The notes under the pieces are model-generated. The model was given only the letters and a program-made list of their open reading frames with translations. It had not been told where the DNA came from and did no database searches. From Pseudorhizobium flavum (GTDB lineage: Bacteria > Pseudomonadota > Alphaproteobacteria > Rhizobiales > Rhizobiaceae): a DNA stretch of 64,000 bases. The DNA lies in assembly GCF_902502825.2 (NCBI RefSeq), contig NZ_LR723670.1, positions 2,976,001-3,040,000 of the forward strand, in the 5' to 3' direction. A program made the position numbers and the translations under genes. The stretch's first letter is position 1. Every line of letters starts with the position of its first letter. Below, piece after piece: positions 16,975 through 26,010 of the stretch.

Positions 16975-19053
16975 TCAGGCTCTCCGAAGGACAACCAGAG
17001 TACGGCCCTCAAGCTCGAACTCCTGATCCTGTTCTACTTCCACGCCTCGCAGCGAGGGATCCGCTGTCGTCAGTTCGAGGATCCAGCGCCCCTCGCCCAT
17101 CGGCGGAATGTGGAAGGGGACGTTGCCTTCGAACGGGTTGAAAAGCACCAGCACGTTGGACCAGAGACCCTCCTCACGCTCGAGATCGGCGCGACGGAGG
17201 TTGAGGCCAAGGGTCGTGCCTTCCTGCCAATGCTCGGGAAGCTGTTCACCCCCACCCGCATTGAACCAGCGAACCTCCATGCCGTCGCGCCAGTTTTCAC
17301 GGCGGAAGATGGGCTGCTCCTTCCGCAAGGCGATGATGTGACGGGTGAACTCCCGCAACTGCTCGTTCGTCTCGGGAAGCCCCTCCCAGCGGACCCAGGA
17401 AATCTCGCTGTCCTGGCAATAGCCGTTGTTGTTTCCCATCTGGCTGCGGCCGAATTCATCGCCACCAAGAAGCATCGGTGTTCCATGAGAAAGGAAGAGG
17501 GTCGCCAGGAAGTTGCGCTTCTGGCGCTCGCGAACCCCATTGATGGCCTCATCCTCTGTGGGGCCCTCAGCGCCATAGTTATAGCTGCGGTTGTCGTTAT
17601 GGCCGTCGTTGTTGTCCTCGCCATTCGCCTCGTTGTGCTTTTCGTTGTAGGAGACGAGATCATTCAGCGTGAACCCGTCATGGGCGGCGATGAAGTTGAC
17701 GCTTGCCCAGGGCCGGCGACCGCGCAGGTCGTAGATATCGCCGGACCCCAGCAGGCGAGCCGCAAAGTCGGGCGCGACGTTATCGCCCTTCCAGTAGTCC
17801 CGGATGGTGTCGCGATACTTGTCGTTCCATTCTGCCCAGCCTGGCGGGAAGCCGCCAACCTGATATCCGCCGGGCCCGATGTCCCATGGCTCGCCGATCA
17901 GCTTCACCTTCGACAGGACAGGATCCTGCGTCACCGCATCGAAGAAACCGCCACGCTGGTCGAAGCCCTCCGGTTCGCGGCCCAGGATTGTTCCGAGGTC
18001 GAAGCGGAAGCCGTCGACATGCATGTGCTGCACCCAATAGCGTAGCGAATCCATGATCAGCTGCAATACCCGCGGATGGGACGTGTTGACAGTGTTCCCC
18101 GTCCCGGTGTCGTTGATGTAGTAACGGTGCTGGTCGGGCATCGTCCGGTAGTAGGAGAAGTTGTCGATACCCTTGAAGGAGAGTGTCGGCCCCAGCTCGT
18201 TACCTTCAGCCGTGTGGTTGTAGACGACGTCAAGTATCACCTCGATGCCGGCATCATGGTAATTCCTGACCATCTCCCGGAAGCCTTCCAGCCCCCGCGG
18301 TCCATAGTAGCGGGATGCGGGCGCGAAGAAGCCAAGAGTGTTATAGCCCCAGAAATTATGAAGCCCCTTGTCGAGGAGGTGCTGGTCGTCCGGGAAGTAG
18401 TGAACCGGCATCAGTTCCACCGAGGTGATCCCGAGGCTTCTGATATAGTCCACGGAGGCAGCATGCCCCATGCCATCGAAAGTGCCGCGCAGTTCCTGAG
18501 GAAGCGCCGGATTAAGTTGCGTGAAGCCCTTCACATGGGTTTCGTAGACGATTGCTGATGCCCAGGAAATGTTGGGCCGGTTCGCCTCATGCCAGTCGAA
18601 ACCGTTCGGATCGACGACGCGACATTTTGGCATGAAGGGGGCGCTGTCACGCTCATCAAACGTGAGGTCCTTGTCTTCGTGAAGGAGGTCATAGGCGAAA
18701 TGGGCATCGTTCCAATCCACGTCGCCCACAAGCTCTCGTGCATACGGATCGACAAGAAGCTTGTTCGGGTTGAAGCGATGACCGTTTTCGGGATCATAGG
18801 GGCCGTGAACACGATACCCGTAAAGCGCTCCAAGTTTCAGCCCTGGGACGTAGCCGTGCCAGATCTCGTTGGTATATTCAGGCAGCTCAAGCCGCGCGAT
18901 CTCTGTCTTGCCGCTGCTGTCGAACAGGCAGAGTTCAATCCTTTCGGCGTGGGCGGAGAAAACAGCGAAGTTGGTGCCTTCGCCGTCATAGATCGCACCG
19001 AGCTCAGTCCAGCTGCCCGGCAAGATATTGAAAGTCGCGTTGTCGCTTTTCAT
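16975..19053 (-). CDS. glgX: glycogen debranching enzyme
   Basis: GH13 isoamylase-type enzyme, 692 residues, hydrolysing alpha-1,6 branches of (limit-dextrin) glycogen. An N-terminal CBM48-like domain (YDGEGTNFAVFSAHAERIEL) precedes the barrel. Catalytic residues lie in DGFRFDLGT (nucleophile Asp), KLIGEPWDIG (acid/base Glu) and FIAAHDGFTL (stabilising Asp). The start may be ATG 19053 (GGGGCG before it) or ATG 19065. It faces glgA, giving a small glycogen turnover pair; the two stops are about 50 bp apart. No consensus stress promoter is seen: a GGAAC upstream has a 20-base gap to GTT. Confidence 0.94.
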   Translation of the reverse strand: MKSDNATFNILPGSWTELGAIYDGEGTNFAVFSAHAERIELCLFDSSGKTEIARLELPEYTNEIWHGYVPGLKLGALYGYRVHGPYDPENGHRFNPNKLLVDPYARELVGDVDWNDAHFAYDLLHEDKDLTFDERDSAPFMPKCRVVDPNGFDWHEANRPNISWASAIVYETHVKGFTQLNPALPQELRGTFDGMGHAASVDYIRSLGITSVELMPVHYFPDDQHLLDKGLHNFWGYNTLGFFAPASRYYGPRGLEGFREMVRNYHDAGIEVILDVVYNHTAEGNELGPTLSFKGIDNFSYYRTMPDQHRYYINDTGTGNTVNTSHPRVLQLIMDSLRYWVQHMHVDGFRFDLGTILGREPEGFDQRGGFFDAVTQDPVLSKVKLIGEPWDIGPGGYQVGGFPPGWAEWNDKYRDTIRDYWKGDNVAPDFAARLLGSGDIYDLRGRRPWASVNFIAAHDGFTLNDLVSYNEKHNEANGEDNNDGHNDNRSYNYGAEGPTEDEAINGVRERQKRNFLATLFLSHGTPMLLGGDEFGRSQMGNNNGYCQDSEISWVRWEGLPETNEQLREFTRHIIALRKEQPIFRRENWRDGMEVRWFNAGGGEQLPEHWQEGTTLGLNLRRADLEREEGLWSNVLVLFNPFEGNVPFHIPPMGEGRWILELTTADPSLRGVEVEQDQEFELEGRTLVVLRRA

Positions 19054-19122
19054 ACGTCGCCCCATTGAAGAACCATCTAACAATGGGGCGCCACAGCATT
19101 CGTTCCCGCAGGAGCAGCCGAT

Positions 19123-19326
19123 TTATCGCTTCTCGGTTCCGGTGGGGCTTTCGACCGGGCTTTGCCCGCCACTGCCGGTTTGCGGAGTGGGGTCGGCATC
19201 TGTCTGGGCAGGAGCGGCGGCTCCTCCTGGCGGCGTGTTGTCATTGGGCTGGGACTGGTTGTTGCCGCCATCGCTGCAGGCGCTGAGGAGCAGGCCAGCA
19301 GTCAGAACGATAGTGAGCTTTTTCAT
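19123..19326 (-). CDS. small lipoprotein
   Basis: A 67-residue protein with a lipoprotein signal peptide: MKKLTIVLTAGLLLSAC, where LLSAC is the lipobox and Cys17 the lipidated residue. The mature part is Asn/Gln/Pro/Gly/Thr-rich, low complexity and probably disordered. GAGGAAGGAAAACC before ATG 19326 is a good RBS. Function unknown. It lies upstream of glgX on the same strand, 70 bp away. Confidence 0.75.
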   Translation of the reverse strand: MKKLTIVLTAGLLLSACSDGGNNQSQPNDNTPPGGAAAPAQTDADPTPQTGSGGQSPVESPTGTEKR

Positions 19327-19496
19327 CGGTTTTCCTTCCTCATGTCCGTCGATCCGGGACGCCTTGGAAGGTTCGGCTTGCGGTATCGCGGCATACACCA
19401 TTCGGCGTCCTGTTTCCCGCGGATAACTTTGGCGCCCCCTCACGGGTTCCCTTTCAAGCAAAACGCCTATTTCTCCCGCCAAGGAGGAATGAAGCC

Positions 19497-19763
19497 ATGA
19501 GCACGTTGACACCCGAGGAACTGGAAGGTCGGCTGAACGCCCACCGGGAACTGATGATCGACATGCTCGCCGCCATGATCGGCGGTGAAATGCAGATCAC
19601 CCGGTTTATCCAGAGGCTTCGCGACGACGCGACCTTCAAGGACAACGAAGAGGATCCTGGCGTACTCCCCGAGAGTGGCTTTGCAATCGAGAATGCCGCC
19701 GCCCGGGAGCTGCGAACGGTTCTTCAGGCGGCGCAAGCACGTGCTGCTGCAGACGCCTCCTAG
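19497..19763 (+). CDS. conserved-looking hypothetical protein
   Basis: An 88-residue, mostly helical, acidic protein with no signal or membrane segment. AAGGAGGA lies 6 nt before ATG 19497, which strongly supports translation. I do not recognise the family. The segment AMIGGEMQITRFIQRLRDDA looks amphipathic and could form a coiled-coil or bundle. It stands alone between the divergent lipoprotein gene and the microprotein gene. Confidence 0.6.
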   Translation: MSTLTPEELEGRLNAHRELMIDMLAAMIGGEMQITRFIQRLRDDATFKDNEEDPGVLPESGFAIENAAARELRTVLQAAQARAAADAS

Positions 19764-19807
19764 GCGCCATAATCGTGACAGATTCGACACATTCGCGTCT
19801 CATATGT

Positions 19808-19833
19808 GGAACATGATGGCCACCACGCTCGTT
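19808..19833 (+). promoter_or_regulatory. EcfG-type promoter of a microprotein gene
   Basis: GGAAC (19808-19812), 17-base spacer, CGTT (19830-19833), 40 bp before ATG 19874. No other gene lies downstream on this strand until 25780, so the 25-codon frame is its only visible target. Confidence 0.65.
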
Positions 19834-19873
19834 CAGTCACCATATCGCCAAACGCGTATGGAGGGAGGCACAG

Positions 19874-19951
19874 ATGGTCAAGGATTGGGTCGAAGCTGCC
19901 GGACTCGTGATGGTCGTCGCCGCCTGTTACATGATGGTGGTACCGATCTGA
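19874..19951 (+). CDS. 25-residue membrane microprotein candidate
   Basis: A 25-codon frame beginning MVKDWVEAAGLV and ending MMVVPI. After the charged first seven residues it is hydrophobic throughout (about 8-25), enough for one membrane helix. Support: GGGAGG ends 4 nt before the ATG, and a stress promoter with CGTT lies 40 bp upstream. It ends 10 bp before the stop of the oppositely oriented oxidase operon. No family is recognised. A non-coding stress RNA is the alternative. Confidence 0.5.
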   Translation: MVKDWVEAAGLVMVVAACYMMVVPI

Positions 19952-19961
19952 CAGGTCTGGG

Positions 19962-21017
19962 TCATTCCGATCGCTGTGAGAAATAGGCCGCGGCGGCCGC
20001 GACATCTTCGGGTTCGAGATTCTTCGCCATCTCATTCATCAGGTGGCTATACTTGGTTCCGCCCCGTACACCGTCGACGAACAGCTGGAGCTGGCGTGTG
20101 AGATAAGGGCGGCTGAGCCCGGAAAGCCTCGGGTAGGCTGGATTTCCATCGGGCTTTTCGTGACAGGACAGGCAGGCCGGGATCTTGTCGGCAGCTCGCC
20201 CCTGTTGTGCCAGCATTCGTCCGTGCTCGACCAGTCCGGCATCGATGTCCGCGGGATTGCGCACTGGCGGCTCCTGTTCGGCGTAGAACCGTGCGAGGTC
20301 GCCGAAGGCTTCCTCCGGAAGCGAACTGACCGCCAACTGCATGATACCACTTGCACGCCTGCCGTCAGCATAAGCACGCAGGCTTTCCACCAGATAGGTC
20401 TCCGACTGTCCCGCAAGGCTCGGCACGAGGCTCTCCGCATTAAGCCTCCGCTCCGCATGGCAGCTTTCGCAGCTGAGAGGCAGATTATCCACCTCTCCTT
20501 CCATGGGTGGCGGGTAGAGCCCCGACAGCTCGCGGTAGCGCTCGGCCTCCATGTTGGGTAGCTGGCGCAGGAAGGCGACCATGGACCATACTTCGTCAGG
20601 ACGCTTCTGGGTCGGCCAGGCCGGCATGCCGGTGAACCGCACCCCGTGCTGGACGATCTCGAACAACTGCTCGTCCGTCCAGCTCGAAATCATGGGCACC
20701 AGATCCGGCGGCTCCGGAAGCATCTGCTTCACCGTCTCCGATCTCGGCCGCGCCGGTGAGCCGTGGCACATGGCGCAGCCGATTTCGTAGTGGCCTGCTG
20801 CAGGAGGAAGCAAGGCTGGATGGTCCAGCGGCGGAGCTTCATGCGAAAGCGCGGCGGTGCGGACGGAATTCCGCATAACCCAGTGAAGAAACCAGTCGGT
20901 AACTGCCCAGTGCCCGGTACTCGCCCTGACGCCGATCAGGCCCGACCAACCCACCAGAAGTCCGACAACCGGGAGCAGGACAGCCGCTGCGATGATGTAC
21001 TTGCGCCGGACGATCAC
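19962..21017 (-). CDS. membrane-anchored multihaem cytochrome c
   Basis: A 351-residue c-type cytochrome with three CXXCH haem sites: CAMCH, CESCH and CLSCH. The N-terminal hydrophobic stretch (YIIAAAVLLPVVGLLVGW) is a signal anchor, placing the haems in the periplasm. The GTG start at 21017 overlaps the stop of the upstream gene by 4 bp (GTGA), and GGGAGGG precedes it, so I rejected the much longer frame to 21164. As last gene of the oxidase operon it probably delivers electrons to, or is part of, the haem-copper oxidase. Confidence 0.88.
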   Translation of the reverse strand: MIVRRKYIIAAAVLLPVVGLLVGWSGLIGVRASTGHWAVTDWFLHWVMRNSVRTAALSHEAPPLDHPALLPPAAGHYEIGCAMCHGSPARPRSETVKQMLPEPPDLVPMISSWTDEQLFEIVQHGVRFTGMPAWPTQKRPDEVWSMVAFLRQLPNMEAERYRELSGLYPPPMEGEVDNLPLSCESCHAERRLNAESLVPSLAGQSETYLVESLRAYADGRRASGIMQLAVSSLPEEAFGDLARFYAEQEPPVRNPADIDAGLVEHGRMLAQQGRAADKIPACLSCHEKPDGNPAYPRLSGLSRPYLTRQLQLFVDGVRGGTKYSHLMNEMAKNLEPEDVAAAAAYFSQRSE

Positions 21018-21649
21018 AGACGCCCTCCCGAATGTTCGCGTGGCCCCAAGGCCGAGGACAGCAGCAGGACGCCGCCGAGGAGATAGACGACCGCTCCGAC
21101 GAGCAACATTACGACGCCGCCGGCCTGCTGGTCGACGGCAGCCCCCAGCGTGACGCCGAAGCATGTGACGTTTTCGATGCCGTAGAGCGGTCGCGGTGAC
21201 AGCGAAAGCAGGGCACCGAGCAAGGTCATGTGCATGGACGTGAACAGCAGGCCGAAGGTGCCGGCAAGCTGACGAGCCTCCCGCCCCTCCTGAGCGCCGC
21301 CAAGGCAGGAAAGCCAGAGCAGCAGTCCGGCCGCGAGAAACGTCGCCTGCTCCAGCGCCGTGACAATCCAGGACGCCTCAGCCATCACCCGCGCAGCCGG
21401 AAGATGCCATCCCCATACTGCCACGAGTTCAACGAGCGAGGCGATGACCGGTGTGAACCACGGCCAGCGCACAGTAAGGTCATGACGGAAGCCGGACAGC
21501 CCGACTGCAAGCAGCGGAGCAGCGCCTGCCACCACCGACATGTGGACGATCATGTGTATAGTGAAGGATTCCCGTCCGCCGAAGGGCAGTACGATGATCC
21601 ATGCCACCGCCAAGAGAAGCAGACCCGTCGCGAGAGACGCCCTCCTCAT
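21014..21649 (-). CDS. ctaG: CtaG-type cytochrome c oxidase assembly protein
   Basis: A 211-residue integral membrane protein with about six to seven helices of the Caa3_CtaG family (Bacillus type, unrelated to Cox11-type CtaG). Family marks are FTIHMIVHMSVV, VWGWHLPAA and FTSMHMTLLGALL. Members help insert copper into the oxidase. ATG 21649 overlaps the previous stop by ATGA, which fixes the start; a GTG three codons earlier is possible. It is translationally coupled to both neighbours. Confidence 0.85.
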   Translation of the reverse strand: MRRASLATGLLLLAVAWIIVLPFGGRESFTIHMIVHMSVVAGAAPLLAVGLSGFRHDLTVRWPWFTPVIASLVELVAVWGWHLPAARVMAEASWIVTALEQATFLAAGLLLWLSCLGGAQEGREARQLAGTFGLLFTSMHMTLLGALLSLSPRPLYGIENVTCFGVTLGAAVDQQAGGVVMLLVGAVVYLLGGVLLLSSALGPREHSGGRL

Positions 21650-22029
21650 TGGTAACACCCGTCGATGAGGATCAGCGGGATGGCGACATAGATTACGGCG
21701 ACGAAGCTCAGCCCCGACAGAAGCAGCGTGGCAAAACCCTGGAAGCGGCGGCGGTCCAGGGCCGTCGGTTGGTCATGCGGCGGATCGCCCGAGCCGAACC
21801 CCCACTGACGCCAGGCGAGATAGGCCGACAGGACAATCATTGCCAATGCAAGCAGCGTGACCGCGCCAAGCGCAACCCTGATCGTGCCGAACTCGATGCC
21901 CCAAAGGGCAGCCTTCTCGCAATAGATCGCGACTACGACGTAGCATACCATAAAGTGCAGCGCCCAGACGACCGGCGCCGTGAACAGCGTCCACAGGGTT
22001 TCGACTTCGCGGGGCAGGATGTGTCGCAT
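21646..22029 (-). CDS. small membrane protein of the oxidase operon
   Basis: A 127-residue protein with four predicted membrane helices (about 12-35, 47-70 and two near the C-terminus, FATLLLSGLSFVAVIYVAIPLILI). It sits 3 bp after the CoxI-III gene and overlaps ctaG by 4 bp. Its position matches the place of small accessory subunits (subunit IV) in other oxidase operons, but I see no sequence match and do not assign one. Cys30, Cys37 and the terminal Cys are the only cysteines. Confidence 0.75.
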   Translation of the reverse strand: MRHILPREVETLWTLFTAPVVWALHFMVCYVVVAIYCEKAALWGIEFGTIRVALGAVTLLALAMIVLSAYLAWRQWGFGSGDPPHDQPTALDRRRFQGFATLLLSGLSFVAVIYVAIPLILIDGCYQ

Positions 22030-22032
22030 GGC

Positions 22033-24543
22033 CTACCTCGTCAACGGAAAGAGGCCAAGCACGCCAAAGGATGCCACGGCGGTTACAGTCAGGAAGTGCC
22101 AGTAAAGGGTGACGTTGACGATGTCCTGGTCATAGCGCGCGGTCATCCTGCCGGTGAGGCTTCGGGCGAGGCAATAGCCCTGCATGATGCAGCCGGCCCC
22201 CGCATGGACTACGGTCCAGATCGCGATGATCCAGACCGTCGCCGGATAGACGTGGACAGTGGGCTGCATCTCATGGGTATAGGGGCCGAGCAACCCCGCC
22301 AGCGCGGCGGCGACCGTGACGATCAAGGACAGGCCGAGTGCGGCACGGGCACCACCTGCCCTGTCCTGTCGGTTGAGATGCCGCGCGGCCAGCATGAGGC
22401 CCCATGAAATGAGAAACAGCACGAGTGCCGTCATCGGCCAGAGGATGCCGGGCCCGCCGAGACCAGCAGTGAAGTCGCTATGGATGGTCCAGTAGAAGAA
22501 GTAGCCGAACATCAGGCTGGCAAAGGCTGTGCCATCACCCACCATGGTGATGAACATCGCCCACCACCCGACGGAAGCCGGGCCTGACCGGTAGATCGGC
22601 AGGCGCTTGCCTAGGCCGACATCCATGTCCGGGGCCTCCGGTATCTCTGCCGTTCCCGTCCATAGCCAGTAGAGGATGGCAAGGAGGGTGATAATGGCGC
22701 AGACGATCGTCACCGCCCACCAATGGAATGTCAGCGCGATGAAGACGCCACCCAGTGCCATGGCGGCGATGATTGTGACATAGGACGTGCCTCCCACGCG
22801 CAGGCACTGGATAGGCTCGGCGTCCAGCACTGAGGTGACGAGCGTTTCGCGTCGACCCGACTTGGCATCCGGAAGGTAATAGCGTCCTTCGTCGATATTC
22901 TTCTGGAGGTCTGGCTGGTCCCAGAGTGGATAGCGGCTCTCGATGATCGGAACCGATCGCATTCCCCAGTTCTCATCGGGATCGTTCGTCCATTCGAGCG
23001 TCCCGGATCGCCAGGGATTGAGGTCGCCAATCTTCGGCTTGGGCCTGAAGATGTCCACGACGATGGTGAGGACGCCGCTGGCGAAGATGAAGGCGCCGAT
23101 GGTGGAGACCAGGTTGAACCAGTCCCAGCCGATATCCTCGGGATATGTGAAGACCCGGCGCGGCATGCCGCGAAGCCCCGAGAAATGCATCGGGAAGAAT
23201 CCGACATTGAAGCCGATGAACATCAGCCAGAAAGCCACCTTGCCCCAAGCATCGCTCAGCTTCTTGCCGGTGACGAACGGGAAGTAATAGTAGATGCCGG
23301 CAACCACCGGGAACAGCATTCCCCCGATCAGCACGTAGTGCAGGTGGGCCACGATGAAATAGGTATCGTGCGCCTGCCAGTCGAACGGCACCAGCGCCAC
23401 CATGACGCCCGTCAACCCGCCGATCACGAAGGTGATCAAGCCGCCAGCGCCGAACAGCATGGGCACCGAGAATATCACCCTGCCGGCAAGCATGGTCGCG
23501 ATGAACACGAATATCTGCACGCCTGTCGGAATGACGACTGCCTCCGATGCCGCAGAAAAGAAGGCAAGCGATATCTGCGGCAGGCCGGTGGTGAACATGT
23601 GGTGGACCCAAAGGCCAAAGCTCAGGAACCCCGTTCCCACTGCCGCAAGCACGATCCAGGAATAGCCCACGATCGGCCGCTGGGAAAAGGTCGGCACGAT
23701 CATCGCCATCAGCGCGATGGCCGGAAGGAAGATGATGTAGACCTCCGGATGACCGAATATCCAGAAAAGGTGTTGCCAGAGTAACGGGTCCCCGCCCCGC
23801 TTGGCGTCGAAGAACGGCCAGTCGAACATCCGCTCCATTTCGAAGAGGAGGTCACCGGCAATCAGGGGCGGGAACGCGAACAGGATCATGCCCGCGACGA
23901 TCAGCAGATACCATGCGAACATCGGCATCATGTTGATCCGCATGCCGGGCGCGCGGCATTTCATGATCCCGACGATGATCTCGACAGCGGCGGCGATGGA
24001 TGCGACCTCGATGAAGGAGAGGCCCAGCAACCATATGTCAGCGCCGATCCCTGAGAATTCCTTGTTCGTCGCCAGGGGCGGATACATGAACCAGCCGGTG
24101 CTCGGCGCCGAATTGAAGAAGATCGAGCCGCAGACGAAGATGCCACCGAGGAGGAAGCTCCAGAAGCCGAAGGCGGAAAGGCGCGGAAACGGCAGTTCCC
24201 GGGCGCCCAGCATGGAGGGAAGGAGGAAGATCGCGATCGCCTCGAAGACCGGTACGGCAAACAGGAACATCATCACTGTGCCGTGCAGGGTGAAGGCCTG
24301 GTTGAAGAAATCGGCCGTCAGCAGATCATTGTCCGGCACCGCGAGTTGCAGCCGCATCAGCAATGCAAGAACGCCGGCAAACAGCATGAAGCCGAATGAG
24401 GCGACGCCGTACCAGAGGCCGATTTCGCTGTTGTTGACGGAGGTCCAGTAACGCCAGCCGCCCGGCGTCTTCCAGACCTTCCGCAGCCGCTCCGCCTGCG
24501 CAGCCCGCTCCTCGGGAGAGAAATCGCCGAGTACCTCTGTCAT
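22033..24543 (-). CDS. ctaD: cytochrome c oxidase subunit I-III fusion
   Basis: An 836-residue fusion. Residues about 1-600 are subunit I (haem a, haem a3 and Cu(B) centre), with YSWIVLAAVGTGFLSFGLWVHHMFT and THDTYFIVAHLHYVL-type ligand regions (AHDTYFIVAHLHYVLIGG). Residues about 640-836 are subunit III, with GWWAMFITMVGDGTAFASLM and YWHFLTVTAVASFGVL. Such CoxA-C fusions are known in some bacteria but are not the housekeeping aa3 form of rhizobia, so this is an accessory oxidase. ATG 24543 overlaps the ctaC stop by ATGA; a much longer frame upstream is a shadow of ctaC. Confidence 0.93.
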   Translation of the reverse strand: MTEVLGDFSPEERAAQAERLRKVWKTPGGWRYWTSVNNSEIGLWYGVASFGFMLFAGVLALLMRLQLAVPDNDLLTADFFNQAFTLHGTVMMFLFAVPVFEAIAIFLLPSMLGARELPFPRLSAFGFWSFLLGGIFVCGSIFFNSAPSTGWFMYPPLATNKEFSGIGADIWLLGLSFIEVASIAAAVEIIVGIMKCRAPGMRINMMPMFAWYLLIVAGMILFAFPPLIAGDLLFEMERMFDWPFFDAKRGGDPLLWQHLFWIFGHPEVYIIFLPAIALMAMIVPTFSQRPIVGYSWIVLAAVGTGFLSFGLWVHHMFTTGLPQISLAFFSAASEAVVIPTGVQIFVFIATMLAGRVIFSVPMLFGAGGLITFVIGGLTGVMVALVPFDWQAHDTYFIVAHLHYVLIGGMLFPVVAGIYYYFPFVTGKKLSDAWGKVAFWLMFIGFNVGFFPMHFSGLRGMPRRVFTYPEDIGWDWFNLVSTIGAFIFASGVLTIVVDIFRPKPKIGDLNPWRSGTLEWTNDPDENWGMRSVPIIESRYPLWDQPDLQKNIDEGRYYLPDAKSGRRETLVTSVLDAEPIQCLRVGGTSYVTIIAAMALGGVFIALTFHWWAVTIVCAIITLLAILYWLWTGTAEIPEAPDMDVGLGKRLPIYRSGPASVGWWAMFITMVGDGTAFASLMFGYFFYWTIHSDFTAGLGGPGILWPMTALVLFLISWGLMLAARHLNRQDRAGGARAALGLSLIVTVAAALAGLLGPYTHEMQPTVHVYPATVWIIAIWTVVHAGAGCIMQGYCLARSLTGRMTARYDQDIVNVTLYWHFLTVTAVASFGVLGLFPLTR

Positions 24544-25622
24544 TTCAGCCCCGCAAGGTAAGTGGCGATACGCTCGGCATCTCCGTCCGGAAGCATGGCG
24601 AAGGACGGCATCCGTGATCCCGGCTTGATCTCGGAGGGGTGACGAATGAAGCGAGCGACATTTTCCGGCGTGTTTGGCATGGTTCCGGCGCCGACACTGC
24701 CGCGCGCGCCGAAGGCGGTGAGGTTCGGGCCGATTGTCCCCTGCGCCTCCGTTCCGTCGATCGCATGGCAGGCTCCGCAGCCGTGTCGCAGAAAAAGAGC
24801 ATGCCCCTCGCTGGCTCGGTCGGTCTCGGCTGTTCGGCTCCCCTGAAGCCACGCCTCGAAATCCAAGGGCTCGAGTGCCTCCACGAAGAAGGCCATGAGC
24901 GCATGCGACGGACCGCAGAACTCGGCACAGACGCCGCGGTAGATGCCGGGCCTGGATGCCTCCAGCATGATGTGATTGGTTCGGCCCGGAATCATGTCCA
25001 TCTTGCCGCCGAGGGAGGGGACCCAGAAGGAGTGGATGACGTCCGGAGACTTGACGAGAAAGACAACGCGCTGGCCGACCGGCATCTTGATCTCGTTCGC
25101 GCGCTCCAGAAGGACCTCGCCTTGCTCATCAAGGTAGCGCACCCGCCACCAGAATTGTTCTCCGGTGATCTCGATCTGGCGAACGCCTTCCGCAATGGCC
25201 GAGGACCAGGGCCGCAGGTTTGGAATCAGCCAGACGGCATAGGAAAGAAGGATCGTCAGCACGATCACAGGACCGATCACCCCGCACCAGAGAATGACGC
25301 GGCCGGCCACCCGCTCCGAATGCGGCTCGCGTGCCTTGCGCGCTGCATAGAACAGCACCATCACGACGCCCGCCCAGATAAGGCCACCTCCGATCAGCAT
25401 CACGTAGAAAAGGCGGGCGACGTCAGAAGCCTCTGGACCGGCCGGATCCAGGGCAGACTGAATACCGCTGCAGGACGTCAGAAGGGGAAAAGCGGTTACC
25501 CAGGCAACGTGCCTCGTTAAACTCTGCCACCGCTCAAAGAGGGCGGCAGCGAAGCGCCTTGGCTCCTCTCTTCGAACCGTTAGGCAAGCTGTATCTTGCT
25601 TCAAGTCGCCCCCAGCATTCAC
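24540..25622 (-). CDS. ctaC: cytochrome c oxidase subunit II with cytochrome c domain
   Basis: A 360-residue subunit that receives electrons from cytochrome c. Order: a probable lipobox (PLLTSC), two membrane helices, the cupredoxin with the Cu(A) motif CAEFCGPSHALM, and a C-terminal haem c domain with CGACH. The fused haem domain is typical of caa3-type enzymes. The GTG start at 25622 is the frame's limit and has a weak RBS; the stretch before the lipobox is unusually long (about 50 residues), so the true start is uncertain. It heads the five-gene oxidase operon and has an EcfG-like promoter 30 bp upstream. Confidence 0.9.
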   Translation of the reverse strand: MNAGGDLKQDTACLTVRREEPRRFAAALFERWQSLTRHVAWVTAFPLLTSCSGIQSALDPAGPEASDVARLFYVMLIGGGLIWAGVVMVLFYAARKAREPHSERVAGRVILWCGVIGPVIVLTILLSYAVWLIPNLRPWSSAIAEGVRQIEITGEQFWWRVRYLDEQGEVLLERANEIKMPVGQRVVFLVKSPDVIHSFWVPSLGGKMDMIPGRTNHIMLEASRPGIYRGVCAEFCGPSHALMAFFVEALEPLDFEAWLQGSRTAETDRASEGHALFLRHGCGACHAIDGTEAQGTIGPNLTAFGARGSVGAGTMPNTPENVARFIRHPSEIKPGSRMPSFAMLPDGDAERIATYLAGLK

Positions 25623-25651
25623 GTCCGCGTCACCCTACGGCCATTCGGCAT

Positions 25652-25676
25652 AACCGGCCGATCGGGAATTTGTTCC
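25652..25676 (-). promoter_or_regulatory. EcfG-like promoter of the oxidase operon
   Basis: Minus-strand GGAAC (25676-25672), 16-base spacer, GGTT ending at 25652; one base off consensus, 29 bp before GTG 25622. Confidence 0.45.
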
Positions 25677-25716
25677 AGACATGGGTTCAAGTTAGATTTC
25701 ACGGAGAAAGAAAAGT

Positions 25717-25741
25717 GGAACCCAAGGCGGTGTCGCGGGTT
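25717..25741 (+). promoter_or_regulatory. EcfG-like promoter of the 64-residue gene and DJ-1 family gene
   Basis: GGAAC (25717-25721), 16-base spacer, GGTT (25738-25741), 38 bp before ATG 25780. It is divergent from the oxidase promoter. Confidence 0.45.
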
Positions 25742-25779
25742 TGCTACTCCGAGAGGCCTTGCAGGAAGGAAGATCGACA

Positions 25780-25974
25780 ATGTTCAGTTTTCTTCAGCGC
25801 TTGTTTGGTAAAACACACACATCCAAGCGCGAACTGCACACAGAGCATCCTTCGGAGGATGTGCAGGTCTTGGTACCGGAGTCCGTGGAACTGCCACTGC
25901 CCAAGGGCCCCCAGGAAGAAATCAGCGCACCTGCGTCGATCAACGGGCGGGACCTCTCCAGCGGCAGGCTTTAG
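25780..25974 (+). CDS. small hypothetical protein
   Basis: A 64-residue protein. The start MFSFLQRLFGK is an amphipathic helix that could lie on a membrane; the rest is acidic and Pro-rich. AGGAAGGA lies before ATG 25780. I do not recognise it. It precedes the DJ-1 family gene by 36 bp with no terminator between, so the two are probably one stress-driven transcript. Confidence 0.6.
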   Translation: MFSFLQRLFGKTHTSKRELHTEHPSEDVQVLVPESVELPLPKGPQEEISAPASINGRDLSSGRL

Positions 25975-26010
25975 GCCTCGCTAACGCAACGGCATCAACA
26001 GGAGCAAACA

